A DNA stretch of 64,000 bases from Streptomyces chrestomyceticus JCM 4735 (lineage in GTDB: Bacteria > Actinomycetota > Actinomycetes > Streptomycetales > Streptomycetaceae): the NCBI RefSeq assembly GCF_003865135.1, contig NZ_BHZC01000001.1, positions 7,192,001-7,256,000 on the forward strand. Direction: 5' to 3'. The notes under the pieces are model-generated. The model had not been told where the DNA came from. It saw only the letters and a list, made by a program, of their open reading frames with translations, and searched no databases. The translations under genes and the position numbers were made by a program. Position 1 is the first letter of the stretch, and every line of letters starts with the position of its first letter. Positions 18,791-26,175 of this stretch are shown here, piece by piece.

Positions 18791-19948
18791 TCAGATGGCG
18801 AAGCGCCACGCGGCGGCCGGGGCGAGCAGGTGACTGCCGTCGGGCGTGAGTTCCGCGCGCATCGAGTGCAGGGGGAAGCGGTTGTTCTCCTCCCACTTGC
18901 GGCGGACGCGTTCCAGGTCGTCCCAGAGGCGGCGGGGGCCGCCCTGGTGCACCAGGGCGGCCGTTCCGTCCTCGGCGCGGGCCCACGACCCGTCCGCGGC
19001 GAGCAGCCACACCACGCGCCGGCCGTCGTCCGGGTAGGTGGCCGCGCGGGTCTCGACTCCGGGCGTGTCCAGTTCGTAGAGCCATCGGAGCGGCCATTCC
19101 TGCCACAGGTCGGGGACCGGCCCGTCCGGGGGCCGTACGTCCTCGCCCTCCCGCACCCGGGCGGTCGTGAACACCTCGTTCAGCTTCGCCGGATAGTCCG
19201 CCTCCCGCCGTGCCTCCATGAACGTGGCGGGGTCGGGCTGAACGGAGCCGCGCGCGATGCCGTCGGGCCCCATGTCCGCCGTGATCAGCAGGGCGGTGTG
19301 GGCGATGGTCGTCACGAGCCGTCCGCCGGGGCGGAGTGCGCGGAGCCAGGAGGCCGGGACGGGCCGGACGGAGACGGTCGCCATGATGCGGTCGTACTCC
19401 GGATCGGGAAGGCCCCCGGTCGCGTCGACGGCTTCCACGCGCGGGGTGCGCCCGAACCCCGCGAGACGCGTACGGGCCGCCTCGACCAGGTACGGGTCGA
19501 CGTCCACGCTGGTCACGTTCTCGTCCCCGAAGCGGCGGGCGAACAGGGCGGCGGAGTAGCCGGTCCCCGTGCCCACGTCGAGAACTCTCTGGCCGGGCCG
19601 CACGTCGAGCCGGTGGGCCATGGACACGATGAGCCCCGGCAGGGTGCTGGACGACGTGGGGTCGCCCTTGCCGTGTTCGCCGGGGGTGGCGTGGTCGGCG
19701 TGGGTGGGGCCGACACGGGTGACGAGCGTGACGTCCGCGTACGTGGTGTGCAGCCGCTCGGGGGAGTCCTCGGGGAGATCCACCCGTTCCCATTCCTGAG
19801 CCGGGCTGCTGGGGATGCGCTGCCACCAGCGCGGAACCAGCCGGTGACGTGGGGTGTTGCACACGGCGTCGTGCCACGCGGGGGCGTCGGCCGTCACGGC
19901 GTCGGCGAGCGCTGCGGCGGCTGCGGCCCACGGGGGTGCTTCGGTCAT
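18791..19948 (-). CDS. PIMT-like methyltransferase of a graspetide cluster
   Basis: A 385-residue protein with an N-terminal protein-L-isoaspartate O-methyltransferase domain: PRHRLVPRWW (33-42), TSSSTLPGLI (98-107), SAM-binding VLDVGTGTGYS (122-132), VDVDPYLV and LRPGGRLVTTI. About 130 extra residues follow at the C-terminus. In graspetide loci such PIMT homologues methylate an Asp of the crosslinked peptide, which then closes to an aspartimide (fuscimiditide/amycolimiditide type). The start overlaps the ATP-grasp stop (19945-19948, TGA/ATG), so it is translated together with it. Housekeeping PIMT is unlikely given this context. Confidence 0.9.
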   Translation of the reverse strand: MTEAPPWAAAAAALADAVTADAPAWHDAVCNTPRHRLVPRWWQRIPSSPAQEWERVDLPEDSPERLHTTYADVTLVTRVGPTHADHATPGEHGKGDPTSSSTLPGLIVSMAHRLDVRPGQRVLDVGTGTGYSAALFARRFGDENVTSVDVDPYLVEAARTRLAGFGRTPRVEAVDATGGLPDPEYDRIMATVSVRPVPASWLRALRPGGRLVTTIAHTALLITADMGPDGIARGSVQPDPATFMEARREADYPAKLNEVFTTARVREGEDVRPPDGPVPDLWQEWPLRWLYELDTPGVETRAATYPDDGRRVVWLLAADGSWARAEDGTAALVHQGGPRRLWDDLERVRRKWEENNRFPLHSMRAELTPDGSHLLAPAAAWRFAI

Positions 19949-20892
19949 GCTGGGTCTCCCTGCAGAGCGGCGGCCATGGCTTCGACGAGCGGGACACCGG
20001 CCTTGACGGCGAGCCAGTGCCATTGGCCGTTGGGGTTCACCTCGAAGAAGACCCAACGTCCGTCCGGAGTGACGGCGAAGTCCAGCGCGCCGAAGAACAA
20101 GCCGAGTGTGTCCATGAGCCGGCGGATCCCCTTCGCCACGCTCGGGGGCACGTCCACCACCTCGTACCGGTGGGACCGGTAGTCCGTTCGCCAGTCGAGT
20201 TGTGCGGCTTCGCTGTCCGTGTGGATGGCGACGGCAAACATACGGCCCCCGATCACGGTCAACCGCACTTCATACGCTTTGGCCACGCGTTCTTGGAACA
20301 GGTGGGCGGTGCCGCACACCCCGTCGTCCACCTGGTCGGCGGAGACGAGCGCCACGGGCAGGAACCGCCGCTCCCCTCCGGGCCCGAGGACGCCTCCGCC
20401 GAGCCCCTTGTAGACAACCGTGTCGTCGCCCATGAACGTACGGGCGTGTCCGGCGTCCGACGTGATCACGGAGCGGGGTACGTCGAGCCCGCACCGCGCG
20501 GCAACGGCGAGTTGGACGGGCTTGTAGTTCGCGGCGGCGTCCTTGCCCGGGTGGTTGACCCATCGGACGGGAAGGGAGCCGAGCACGCCGAGCAGCCCGG
20601 AGCGCGCTTCCGAGACGGCGAGGGCGCGAGCGGGTCCGGGCCACTCGTCGGGGGTCCGGAACTCGTTGGGGCGGCGCCACCACACCGACTTGACGGTTTC
20701 CAGGCGGACCGTACGGGAGCCGGCCAGGGAACCCGCCCAGCCGTCCCCGGTGAGGGAGACGGCGAGGCGGGAAGCGGTGGGAAAATCGGCAGTGTCGAAT
20801 CTGACGACGTGCTCACCGCGTTTCACCAGCTCCTCGACCACCGCGTCGGCCGTGAGGTCGTCCCGGCCGGTCAGCACGAGGATGGTCGCCAT
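19945..20892 (-). CDS. ATP-grasp ligase, graspetide maturase
   Basis: A 315-residue RimK-like ATP-grasp enzyme of the graspetide (microviridin-like) maturase type. It is expected to phosphorylate Asp/Glu side chains of the precursor and join them to Ser/Thr (ester) or Lys (amide). Visible elements: N-terminal fold ILVLTGRDDLTADAVV, KSVWWRRP, ATP-binding VVYKGLGGG, EVRLTVIGGRMFAV, GALDF, and Mg ligands E284 and N286 (FEVNPNGQW). Its stop overlaps the methyltransferase start and its own ATG lies 4 bp after the precursor stop, giving a tight three-gene operon. Confidence 0.94.
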   Translation of the reverse strand: MATILVLTGRDDLTADAVVEELVKRGEHVVRFDTADFPTASRLAVSLTGDGWAGSLAGSRTVRLETVKSVWWRRPNEFRTPDEWPGPARALAVSEARSGLLGVLGSLPVRWVNHPGKDAAANYKPVQLAVAARCGLDVPRSVITSDAGHARTFMGDDTVVYKGLGGGVLGPGGERRFLPVALVSADQVDDGVCGTAHLFQERVAKAYEVRLTVIGGRMFAVAIHTDSEAAQLDWRTDYRSHRYEVVDVPPSVAKGIRRLMDTLGLFFGALDFAVTPDGRWVFFEVNPNGQWHWLAVKAGVPLVEAMAAALQGDPA

Positions 20893-20896
20893 GCGG

Positions 20897-21139
20897 CTAC
20901 CAGAGGTCCGTGCCGCTGTCGGACCCGGGGGACGACCCGTCGCCGTTGCTGGTCTCCGTCTGCGTCTCGGGCATCTCCGCCGTGATCGCGTGCCACGGAT
21001 TGCCCTCGGCGCAGACGTTGAGCTGGAGCCTTTCGCTGTACGTGAGGACGGGCGCCGCGCTGTTCGACGGAGCGGGCGACACCAGGTGCCGGACTCCGAA
21101 CGGGACGGGCGGAGCCGTCGCGGTGCTCATTCTGTTCAT
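20897..21139 (-). CDS. Graspetide precursor peptide
   Basis: An 80-residue ATP-grasp target peptide. The leader has the conserved PFG motif (PVPFGVRHL, 12-20) and LTYSERLQLNV...GNPW (32-49), typical of actinobacterial precursors. The core (about 52-80) contains TQTETS (59-64) with alternating hydroxyl acceptors, then NGDGSS (65-70) and SDSGTDLW (73-80) with acidic donors D67, D74, D78. D67-G68 is a good candidate aspartimide site. The ATG at 21139 has GGAGG 8 nt upstream; a second ATG at 21130 is less well placed. Confidence 0.9.
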   Translation of the reverse strand: MNRMSTATAPPVPFGVRHLVSPAPSNSAAPVLTYSERLQLNVCAEGNPWHAITAEMPETQTETSNGDGSSPGSDSGTDLW

Positions 21140-21357
21140 TCCGCGTTCCTCCTGTGAGTCGGTTGTCAGCAGATGCAGTCGGTCGCCGGCCGGCAGGTGG
21201 ACACCTGCGGGGCGCAGGCGCTCGGACAGCCCGTGCCATGGGAACCGGGCTGTTCGCTCTAGGTAATCGCGCAATTACGGCTGGCGGTACTGTTGGCGGG
21301 CGCACCAGGATTAAGGGCATTAAGCGCTTGACGCGGTCGCGCAGGGGGCGAGCGACC
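21140..21357. promoter_or_regulatory. Divergent promoter region, graspetide operon / regulator
   Basis: A 218-bp region between the divergent precursor and regulator genes. It contains a near-perfect 16-bp palindrome GTAATCGCGCAATTAC (21263-21278; two non-pairing positions) and two ATTAAG direct repeats 9 bp apart (21310 and 21319). These are the best candidates for binding by the divergent regulator. AGGGGG at about 21343 serves the regulator's GTG. Confidence 0.5.
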
Positions 21358-22701
21358 GTGGGCGTCAACGGGCCGAACGTGGCATTGGGGCGGCTGCTCC
21401 GCGAGACCGGGTGGACGCTGCGGCAGTGCGCCCAGGCGGTCAACCGGATCGGCACTGAGCGCGGAACCCTGAAGCAGTACCGTGCGCCGTCCGTTCACCA
21501 GTGGTTGAGTGGGGGTGTGCCGCGCGAGGATGCCCGGTCGCTGATCGTGGAGGCGTTCTCCAGGCGGCTCGGGCGACCCGTCACATATGCGGATGTCGGC
21601 GTTCCGTCCTCTGAGGGCGGGACGGAGGCGACTCCGGCCGGCACGGTTGCCGGGATCATCGATCTTGGGAGGCTGGACATGGACCCTTCCCGCCGTAGCG
21701 TGCTGGGCGTCGCTCTGTTCTCCGTCGCGTCGGCGGTTCCCGAGTGGCCGGACGTGGTGGGGCGCATGGAGGCGGCGCAGAGCGGCGCGCGGTCCCGCCT
21801 CGGTATGTCGGACGTGCACACGGTCTCCGCCATGACGGAACAGCTCTCGTCCATGGATGACCAGTTCGGCGGGCGCACCGCTCGCCCCCTCGCCGCGGCC
21901 TTCCTGGTGAACACGGTTGCCCCGTTCCTGCGGACGGACGGTCCCGGAGGCGTGCGCAAGGCGATGATGTCGGCGGCATCCGACCTCTGCTATCTGACCG
22001 GCTACATGGCCGTCGACGAGGGCTTGCACGGTCTCGCACAGCGCTACTACCGGAAAGCGCTGGAGCTCGCGGGAGCATCGGAGGATCACCTGACGTACTG
22101 CACGGCGCTTCGCGGTATGAGCGTGCAAGCCGTGGATCTGAACCAGGGGCCGTTGGCCAAGCGGCTCGCCGATGCCGCGGCGACGTCCGCGCCGCAGGCC
22201 GGGCCGCGCATGCGTGCCTTCCTTGCCGGCCAGCAGGCACATGCGGCCGCGCAGACCGGGGACCGGCGGTCCGCGCTCAGGCACTTGCGGCAAGCCGAGG
22301 TGGCCATGGACAAGGCGGAGTCCCGTGGGAAGGTGTTCGGCTCGTACGACCCGGCGTCGCTCAACTACCACACCAGTCAGGTGCGCTGCGAAATGGGTGA
22401 TACGCACGGGGCGATTGCCGCCATGCAGGAAGCGGACCGGCTTCGGCCCAGCATCTACCGGCGAACACGCGTCAAGGAGCGGACGCTGCTCGCCGAGCGG
22501 CAATTGACGGTGGGGCACCTTGAAGCCGCCTGCCGGACGTGGGGGCTCGCGCTGGACGATTACCCGCTGGTCAACTCGGGGCGCGTCGACCAGCGGATGG
22601 CGGACATGTTCGAACTCATCCGACCCCATGCCCGGAACCGCGACGTTCAAGCTCTGTATGAGCGTGCCCGCGATGTCGTCCGGCCCGGACTGGTGAGGTG
22701 A
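21358..22701 (+). CDS. HTH-TPR-like regulator next to graspetide cluster
   Basis: A 447-residue protein. Residues 5-70 contain an XRE-like HTH region (LGRLLRETGWTLRQCAQAVNRIGTERG, then PSVHQWLSGGVPR), residues 100-120 a short hydrophobic SVLGVALFSVASAVP stretch, and the rest is helical repeats of TPR type (LAQRYYRKALELAGA, ALRHLRQAEVAMDKAE, AIAAMQEADRLRPSI). The layout is that of Streptomyces pheromone- or ligand-responsive XRE-TPR regulators. It is divergent from the RiPP precursor, so pathway control is likely. GTG 21358 was chosen for the upstream AGGGGG. Confidence 0.85.
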   Translation: MGVNGPNVALGRLLRETGWTLRQCAQAVNRIGTERGTLKQYRAPSVHQWLSGGVPREDARSLIVEAFSRRLGRPVTYADVGVPSSEGGTEATPAGTVAGIIDLGRLDMDPSRRSVLGVALFSVASAVPEWPDVVGRMEAAQSGARSRLGMSDVHTVSAMTEQLSSMDDQFGGRTARPLAAAFLVNTVAPFLRTDGPGGVRKAMMSAASDLCYLTGYMAVDEGLHGLAQRYYRKALELAGASEDHLTYCTALRGMSVQAVDLNQGPLAKRLADAAATSAPQAGPRMRAFLAGQQAHAAAQTGDRRSALRHLRQAEVAMDKAESRGKVFGSYDPASLNYHTSQVRCEMGDTHGAIAAMQEADRLRPSIYRRTRVKERTLLAERQLTVGHLEAACRTWGLALDDYPLVNSGRVDQRMADMFELIRPHARNRDVQALYERARDVVRPGLVR

Positions 22702-22738
22702 TCGCCGCGCACGCCGCCCCGCGCAGCGATACGTACGC

Positions 22739-22758
22739 CGTACGCAACGTTGTGTACG
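22739..22758. promoter_or_regulatory. Candidate TetR operator before SMR gene
   Basis: CGTACGCAACGTTGTGTACG is a 20-bp imperfect palindrome centred on AACGTT, with one mismatched pair. It ends 9 bp before the SMR start codon, within the likely promoter. The SMR operon ends with a TetR gene, so autoregulation is the simplest reading. Confidence 0.55.
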
Positions 22759-22767
22759 CTCGTACAT

Positions 22768-23088
22768 ATGGTGTACGTGACGCTTGCCGCGGCGATCATC
22801 TCCGAGATTCTGGCGACGACCGCGATGAAGTACAGCGACGGTTTCAGCAGGCTGTGGCCCTCGCTGGGCACGGTGCTGGGCTATGTCGTCGCGTTCGCGC
22901 TGCTCGCGAAGACGCTCAAGACGATGGATGTCGGGACGGCGTACGCGATCTGGTCGGGGGCCGGGACGGCGGTGGTCGCGGCGATCGGGATGGTGTTTCT
23001 GGGGGAGGCGGCGACGGCCGCGCGGATCATCGGGGTGGTGCTGGTGATCGCGGGGGTCGTCGTGCTGAATCTGGGCGGGACGCACTGA
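22768..23088 (+). CDS. Small multidrug resistance (SMR) efflux protein
   Basis: A 106-residue membrane protein with four helices and the SMR essentials: VYVTLAAAIISEILATTAMK with the proton/drug-binding Glu E13, the GTAYAIWSGAGTA helix-3 motif with its Trp, and GVVLVIAGVVVLNLGGTH at the end. It works as a dimer exchanging protons for cationic drugs. ATG 22768 was chosen over an upstream in-frame ATG because the family begins here. The stop overlaps the TetR start (TGATG). Confidence 0.93.
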   Translation: MVYVTLAAAIISEILATTAMKYSDGFSRLWPSLGTVLGYVVAFALLAKTLKTMDVGTAYAIWSGAGTAVVAAIGMVFLGEAATAARIIGVVLVIAGVVVLNLGGTH

Positions 23089-23651
23089 TGCCGCGCCGTT
23101 ACGACCCGGACCGGCCGCAGCGGATCATCGACGCGGCGATCCGTGTGGTGGGGGAGCGGGGTATCGCCGGGCTGAGCCACCGCGCGGTGGCGGCCGAGGC
23201 GGACGTACCGCTGGGGTCGACCACGTACCACTTCGCCTCGCTGGACGATCTGCTGACGGCGGCGTTGCGGCAGGTCAACGGGGAGTGGCTGACGGGGATC
23301 GAGGTGTGGGTGCGCAGCGTGGACCCGGCCGTTCCGCTCGCGGACGAGGTGACGCGGCTGGTCGAGGAGTGGCTGGGTGCGGGCGGAAGCGGGGCCGGGG
23401 GCGGTGATCGGGCGCGGGTGGAGCTGGAGTACGAGCTGTATCTCGCGGCGCTGCGGCACGAGGCGGTGCGGCCGCTTGCCGCCGAGTGTCTCGATGCGAT
23501 GGTCGAGCTGCTGGAGCGGCGGACCGGGGACAAGGGGACGGCGCGGGCGCTGGTCGGGCTGATCGACGGGCTGATGTTGCAACATCTGCTGACGGGGCGG
23601 AGGTTCGACCGGGGGGAGGTGCGGGACGCGGTGGCGAGGGTGATCGGCTGA
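23088..23651 (+). CDS. TetR-family repressor
   Basis: A 187-residue TetR regulator. The HTH is at residues 12-58 (RIIDAAIRVVGERGIAGLSHRAVAAEADVPLGSTTYHFASLDDLL). The C-terminal ligand domain has LVGLIDGLMLQHLL. It is translationally coupled to the SMR pump (TGATG at 23086) and probably represses it through the palindrome at 22739. Confidence 0.92.
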   Translation: MPRRYDPDRPQRIIDAAIRVVGERGIAGLSHRAVAAEADVPLGSTTYHFASLDDLLTAALRQVNGEWLTGIEVWVRSVDPAVPLADEVTRLVEEWLGAGGSGAGGGDRARVELEYELYLAALRHEAVRPLAAECLDAMVELLERRTGDKGTARALVGLIDGLMLQHLLTGRRFDRGEVRDAVARVIG

Positions 23652-23828
23652 GACGGTTCCGGGGGGCGCCGGAGGGTGCCGGGGGCCTCCGGAAGGGCGT
23701 TGCTTCACTGCTCAACTTGTGGCGTGTGTCCGTTCCCGTGTAGATCTTGTTCGTTAATGATCATCTGGGGGGTTCGTACGGCGCTTCGTGACCGTCACCA
23801 CCCGGCGGTACGAGGCGAGCGAACACAC

Positions 23829-24842
23829 GTGAAGAGGAAAGCCCGGGGCGCGGGCGAGCAGGCGGACGGTACCGAGAACTGGTACACCGGACCGGCCTGG
23901 CGGGACCGGGACGGGCGGGCCGCGCGGCGGCGGAAGCGGATACGTATCGGCGTGGCGGCGGTGATCGTCGCCGCCGGGGTGGTGACGATCGCCGTGAACC
24001 CCGGGGACATCCGGTCGAAGCTGCCCGGCCTGGCCGGTGGCGACGCCGTGGCCGGGCCCTTGCCGGCCGAGACCGCGGCCCCCGGCTCCGCGCCCGCCGA
24101 CGAGGCGTTCCCCGCCACCCCCACCCTGAAAGAACCTTTCGCGGGCTCGCCCGCCCTGCGCTACGCGGACGGCGCCGCCGGCATCGTCCCCCCGGAGGCC
24201 AAGGCGGTGGGACGGCTGTCGGAGGGCGAGGTGGCGGCAGTACTGCGGCACGCGAAGGAACTCTTGGTCGACGCCAATCTGAACCCTCGCACGCTGCGCG
24301 GCGAGCGGCCCGCGGCGGCGCTGGACCTCGTCGACCCGCTCCAGCCGGGCATGCGACGGGACCTGGAAGCCTGGCTGGCGAAGCCCGGCCGGGACCACGA
24401 TCCGTTGCAACTGTTCACCCGCTTCGATCCGCGTGAGGTCCGGCCCGCCGGTGACATCGTCAAGACGCGGGGACGGATGACGTTCAAGGAGGGGCGGGAC
24501 GGCGCGCTGGCGGTCCACGCCGACTACACCTTCGTCTACCCCGTCGTACGGGCCGCCCAGGGCGCCTCCGAGGTGACCCGTACGGTGGTCCGCCGGGTGG
24601 TGGACTTCGAGGTCAACGACCCCGAACGCTTCCAGGCGACACCGGGCAAACTGGCCCTGACCAGGTACGACTCCGACTTCGCCAACAACGCCTGCGAGGT
24701 GTACGACGGGTTCCTGCACCCGCAGTTCCAGGACGGCCGGCCGGGGCCCATGACGTCGGGGCCGGAGGTTGATCCGTACGACCGCAGCAAGGAGCTGAGC
24801 GAGGACGCGGGGAGCCGCTGCGGCACAGTGAGTCGGATATAG
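23829..24842 (+). CDS. Conserved membrane-anchored protein
   Basis: A 337-residue protein with a basic cytoplasmic N-terminus (about 40 residues, RRRKRIRIG), one transmembrane helix (VAAVIVAAGVVTIAV, about 42-58) and an extracellular remainder that includes a Pro/Ala linker (80-110) and a folded domain (RLSEGEVAAVLRHAKELLVDANLNPRTL; ADYTFVYPVV; VVRRVVDFEV). Two Cys (in NNACEVYD and SRCGTV) could form a disulfide. I recall a similar conserved protein next to dapD in other Streptomyces, but no function. GTG 23829 is favoured; upstream in-frame codons have poor coding character. Confidence 0.85.
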   Translation: MKRKARGAGEQADGTENWYTGPAWRDRDGRAARRRKRIRIGVAAVIVAAGVVTIAVNPGDIRSKLPGLAGGDAVAGPLPAETAAPGSAPADEAFPATPTLKEPFAGSPALRYADGAAGIVPPEAKAVGRLSEGEVAAVLRHAKELLVDANLNPRTLRGERPAAALDLVDPLQPGMRRDLEAWLAKPGRDHDPLQLFTRFDPREVRPAGDIVKTRGRMTFKEGRDGALAVHADYTFVYPVVRAAQGASEVTRTVVRRVVDFEVNDPERFQATPGKLALTRYDSDFANNACEVYDGFLHPQFQDGRPGPMTSGPEVDPYDRSKELSEDAGSRCGTVSRI

Positions 24843-24869
24843 GGGGCGGGGCGGGGCGGACCGGCCGGG

Positions 24870-24902
24870 GCCGGGGCGGACCCGATCCCGTGCCGCCCCG
24901 GC
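24870..24902 (+). terminator. Hairpin between membrane protein and dapD
   Basis: GCCGGGGCGG (24870-24879) pairs with CCGCCCCGGC (24893-24902) across a 13-nt loop. There is no T tract. It lies 28 bp after the stop at 24842 and may act as a weak or factor-dependent terminator. Confidence 0.45.
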
Positions 24903-24943
24903 ACCGGTTCGCCACCACAGCCCCCTCCGGTTAGGTTTTCGGC

Positions 24944-25939
24944 ATGACCGATGCTGCTACCTCCTCCTCCCGTACGACCGGCGCCGTCGCCGCCGGGCTC
25001 GCGACCGTCACCACCGACGGCACCGTCCTCGACACCTGGTTCCCCGCGCCCGAGCTGGTGGCCGACCCCGGCCCCGCCGGGACCGAGCGGCTGACCGACG
25101 AGCGGGCCGTCGAGCTGCTCGGCGAGGCCGCGCCGAAGGCGGTCGGCCCGGACCCGCGCCGTGGTGTCGAGGTCGTGGCCGTCCGTACGGTCATCTCCGC
25201 GCTGGACGACAAGCCGCTGGACGCGCACGACGTGTACCTGCGCCTGCACCTGCTCAGCCACCGGCTGGTCAAGCCGCACGGCCAGAGCCTGGAGGGCATG
25301 TTCGGCCTGCTGGCCAACGTCGCCTGGACCTCGATCGGCCCGGTGCCCGTCGACCGGCTGGAGACCGCGCGCCTGAACGCCCGCGCCGAGGGTCTGCACC
25401 TCCAGGTCACCAGTGTCGACAAGTTCCCGCGGATGACGGACTACGTCATGCCGGCGGGCGTCCGGATCGCCGACGCGGACCGGGTTCGCCTCGGCGCGCA
25501 CCTGGCCGCCGGCACCACCGTCATGCACGAGGGCTTCGTCAACTTCAACGCGGGCACCCTCGGCACCTCGATGGTCGAGGGCCGCATCTCCGCGGGCGTC
25601 GTCATCGGTGACGGCTCGGACATCGGCGGCGGCGCCTCCACCATGGGCACCCTGTCCGGCGGCGGCAAGCAGATCATCTCGATCGGCGAGCGCTGCCTGC
25701 TCGGCGCGGAGTCCGGCATCGGCATCGCGCTGGGCGACGAGTGCGTGGTCGAGGCCGGCCTGTACGTGACCGCGGGCACCCGCGTCACCATGCCCGACGG
25801 CCAGATCGTCAAGGCCGCCGAACTCTCCGGCGCCGACAACATCCTCTTCCGCCGCAACTCCACCACCGGCGCCGTCGAGGCCCGCCCCAACAAGGCCAAC
25901 TGGGGCGGCCTGAACGACGTGCTGCACAGCCACAACTGA
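24944..25939 (+). CDS. dapD: Tetrahydrodipicolinate N-succinyltransferase
   Basis: A 331-residue actinobacterial-type DapD, which succinylates tetrahydrodipicolinate in lysine/meso-diaminopimelate synthesis. The N-terminal part ([10 protein letters not shown]...[35 protein letters not shown]) and the C-terminal left-handed beta-helix ([52 protein letters not shown]) are both clear. GVEAGL-type and FNAGT motifs form the active site at trimer interfaces. Length is normal for the genus. Confidence 0.97.
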   Translation: MTDAATSSSRTTGAVAAGLATVTTDGTVLDTWFPAPELVADPGPAGTERLTDERAVELLGEAAPKAVGPDPRRGVEVVAVRTVISALDDKPLDAHDVYLRLHLLSHRLVKPHGQSLEGMFGLLANVAWTSIGPVPVDRLETARLNARAEGLHLQVTSVDKFPRMTDYVMPAGVRIADADRVRLGAHLAAGTTVMHEGFVNFNAGTLGTSMVEGRISAGVVIGDGSDIGGGASTMGTLSGGGKQIISIGERCLLGAESGIGIALGDECVVEAGLYVTAGTRVTMPDGQIVKAAELSGADNILFRRNSTTGAVEARPNKANWGGLNDVLHSHN

Positions 25940-26026
25940 GCACGGACGGCCGTGACTTACGGTAGTCAAAGACCGCGCTAACCTGCTGGTGTGTAGCGGC
26001 AGATGCCACGTGCGGTCATCGTCGAT

Positions 26027-26066
26027 GCGCCCTCCCGCAGCCGTGAGACGGTTGGCGGGAGGGCGC
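26027..26066. terminator. 12-bp hairpin after dapD
   Basis: GCGCCCTCCCGC (26027-26038) pairs perfectly with GCGGGAGGGCGC (26055-26066), and the loop contains a further CCGT/ACGG pairing. It lies 88 bp after dapD, without a T tract. The sequence between 25940 and 26175 contains no supported gene. Confidence 0.6.
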
Positions 26067-26175
26067 GAACCTGGTGTGTGGCGCTGCTGTTGGGGCTACT
26101 GCTCGATAAGCCCATCATCGTGGTGCCCGCCCGAATATGATGAGCTTCGTCGTGCGCCCGCGAGAGGAGCCCCCG

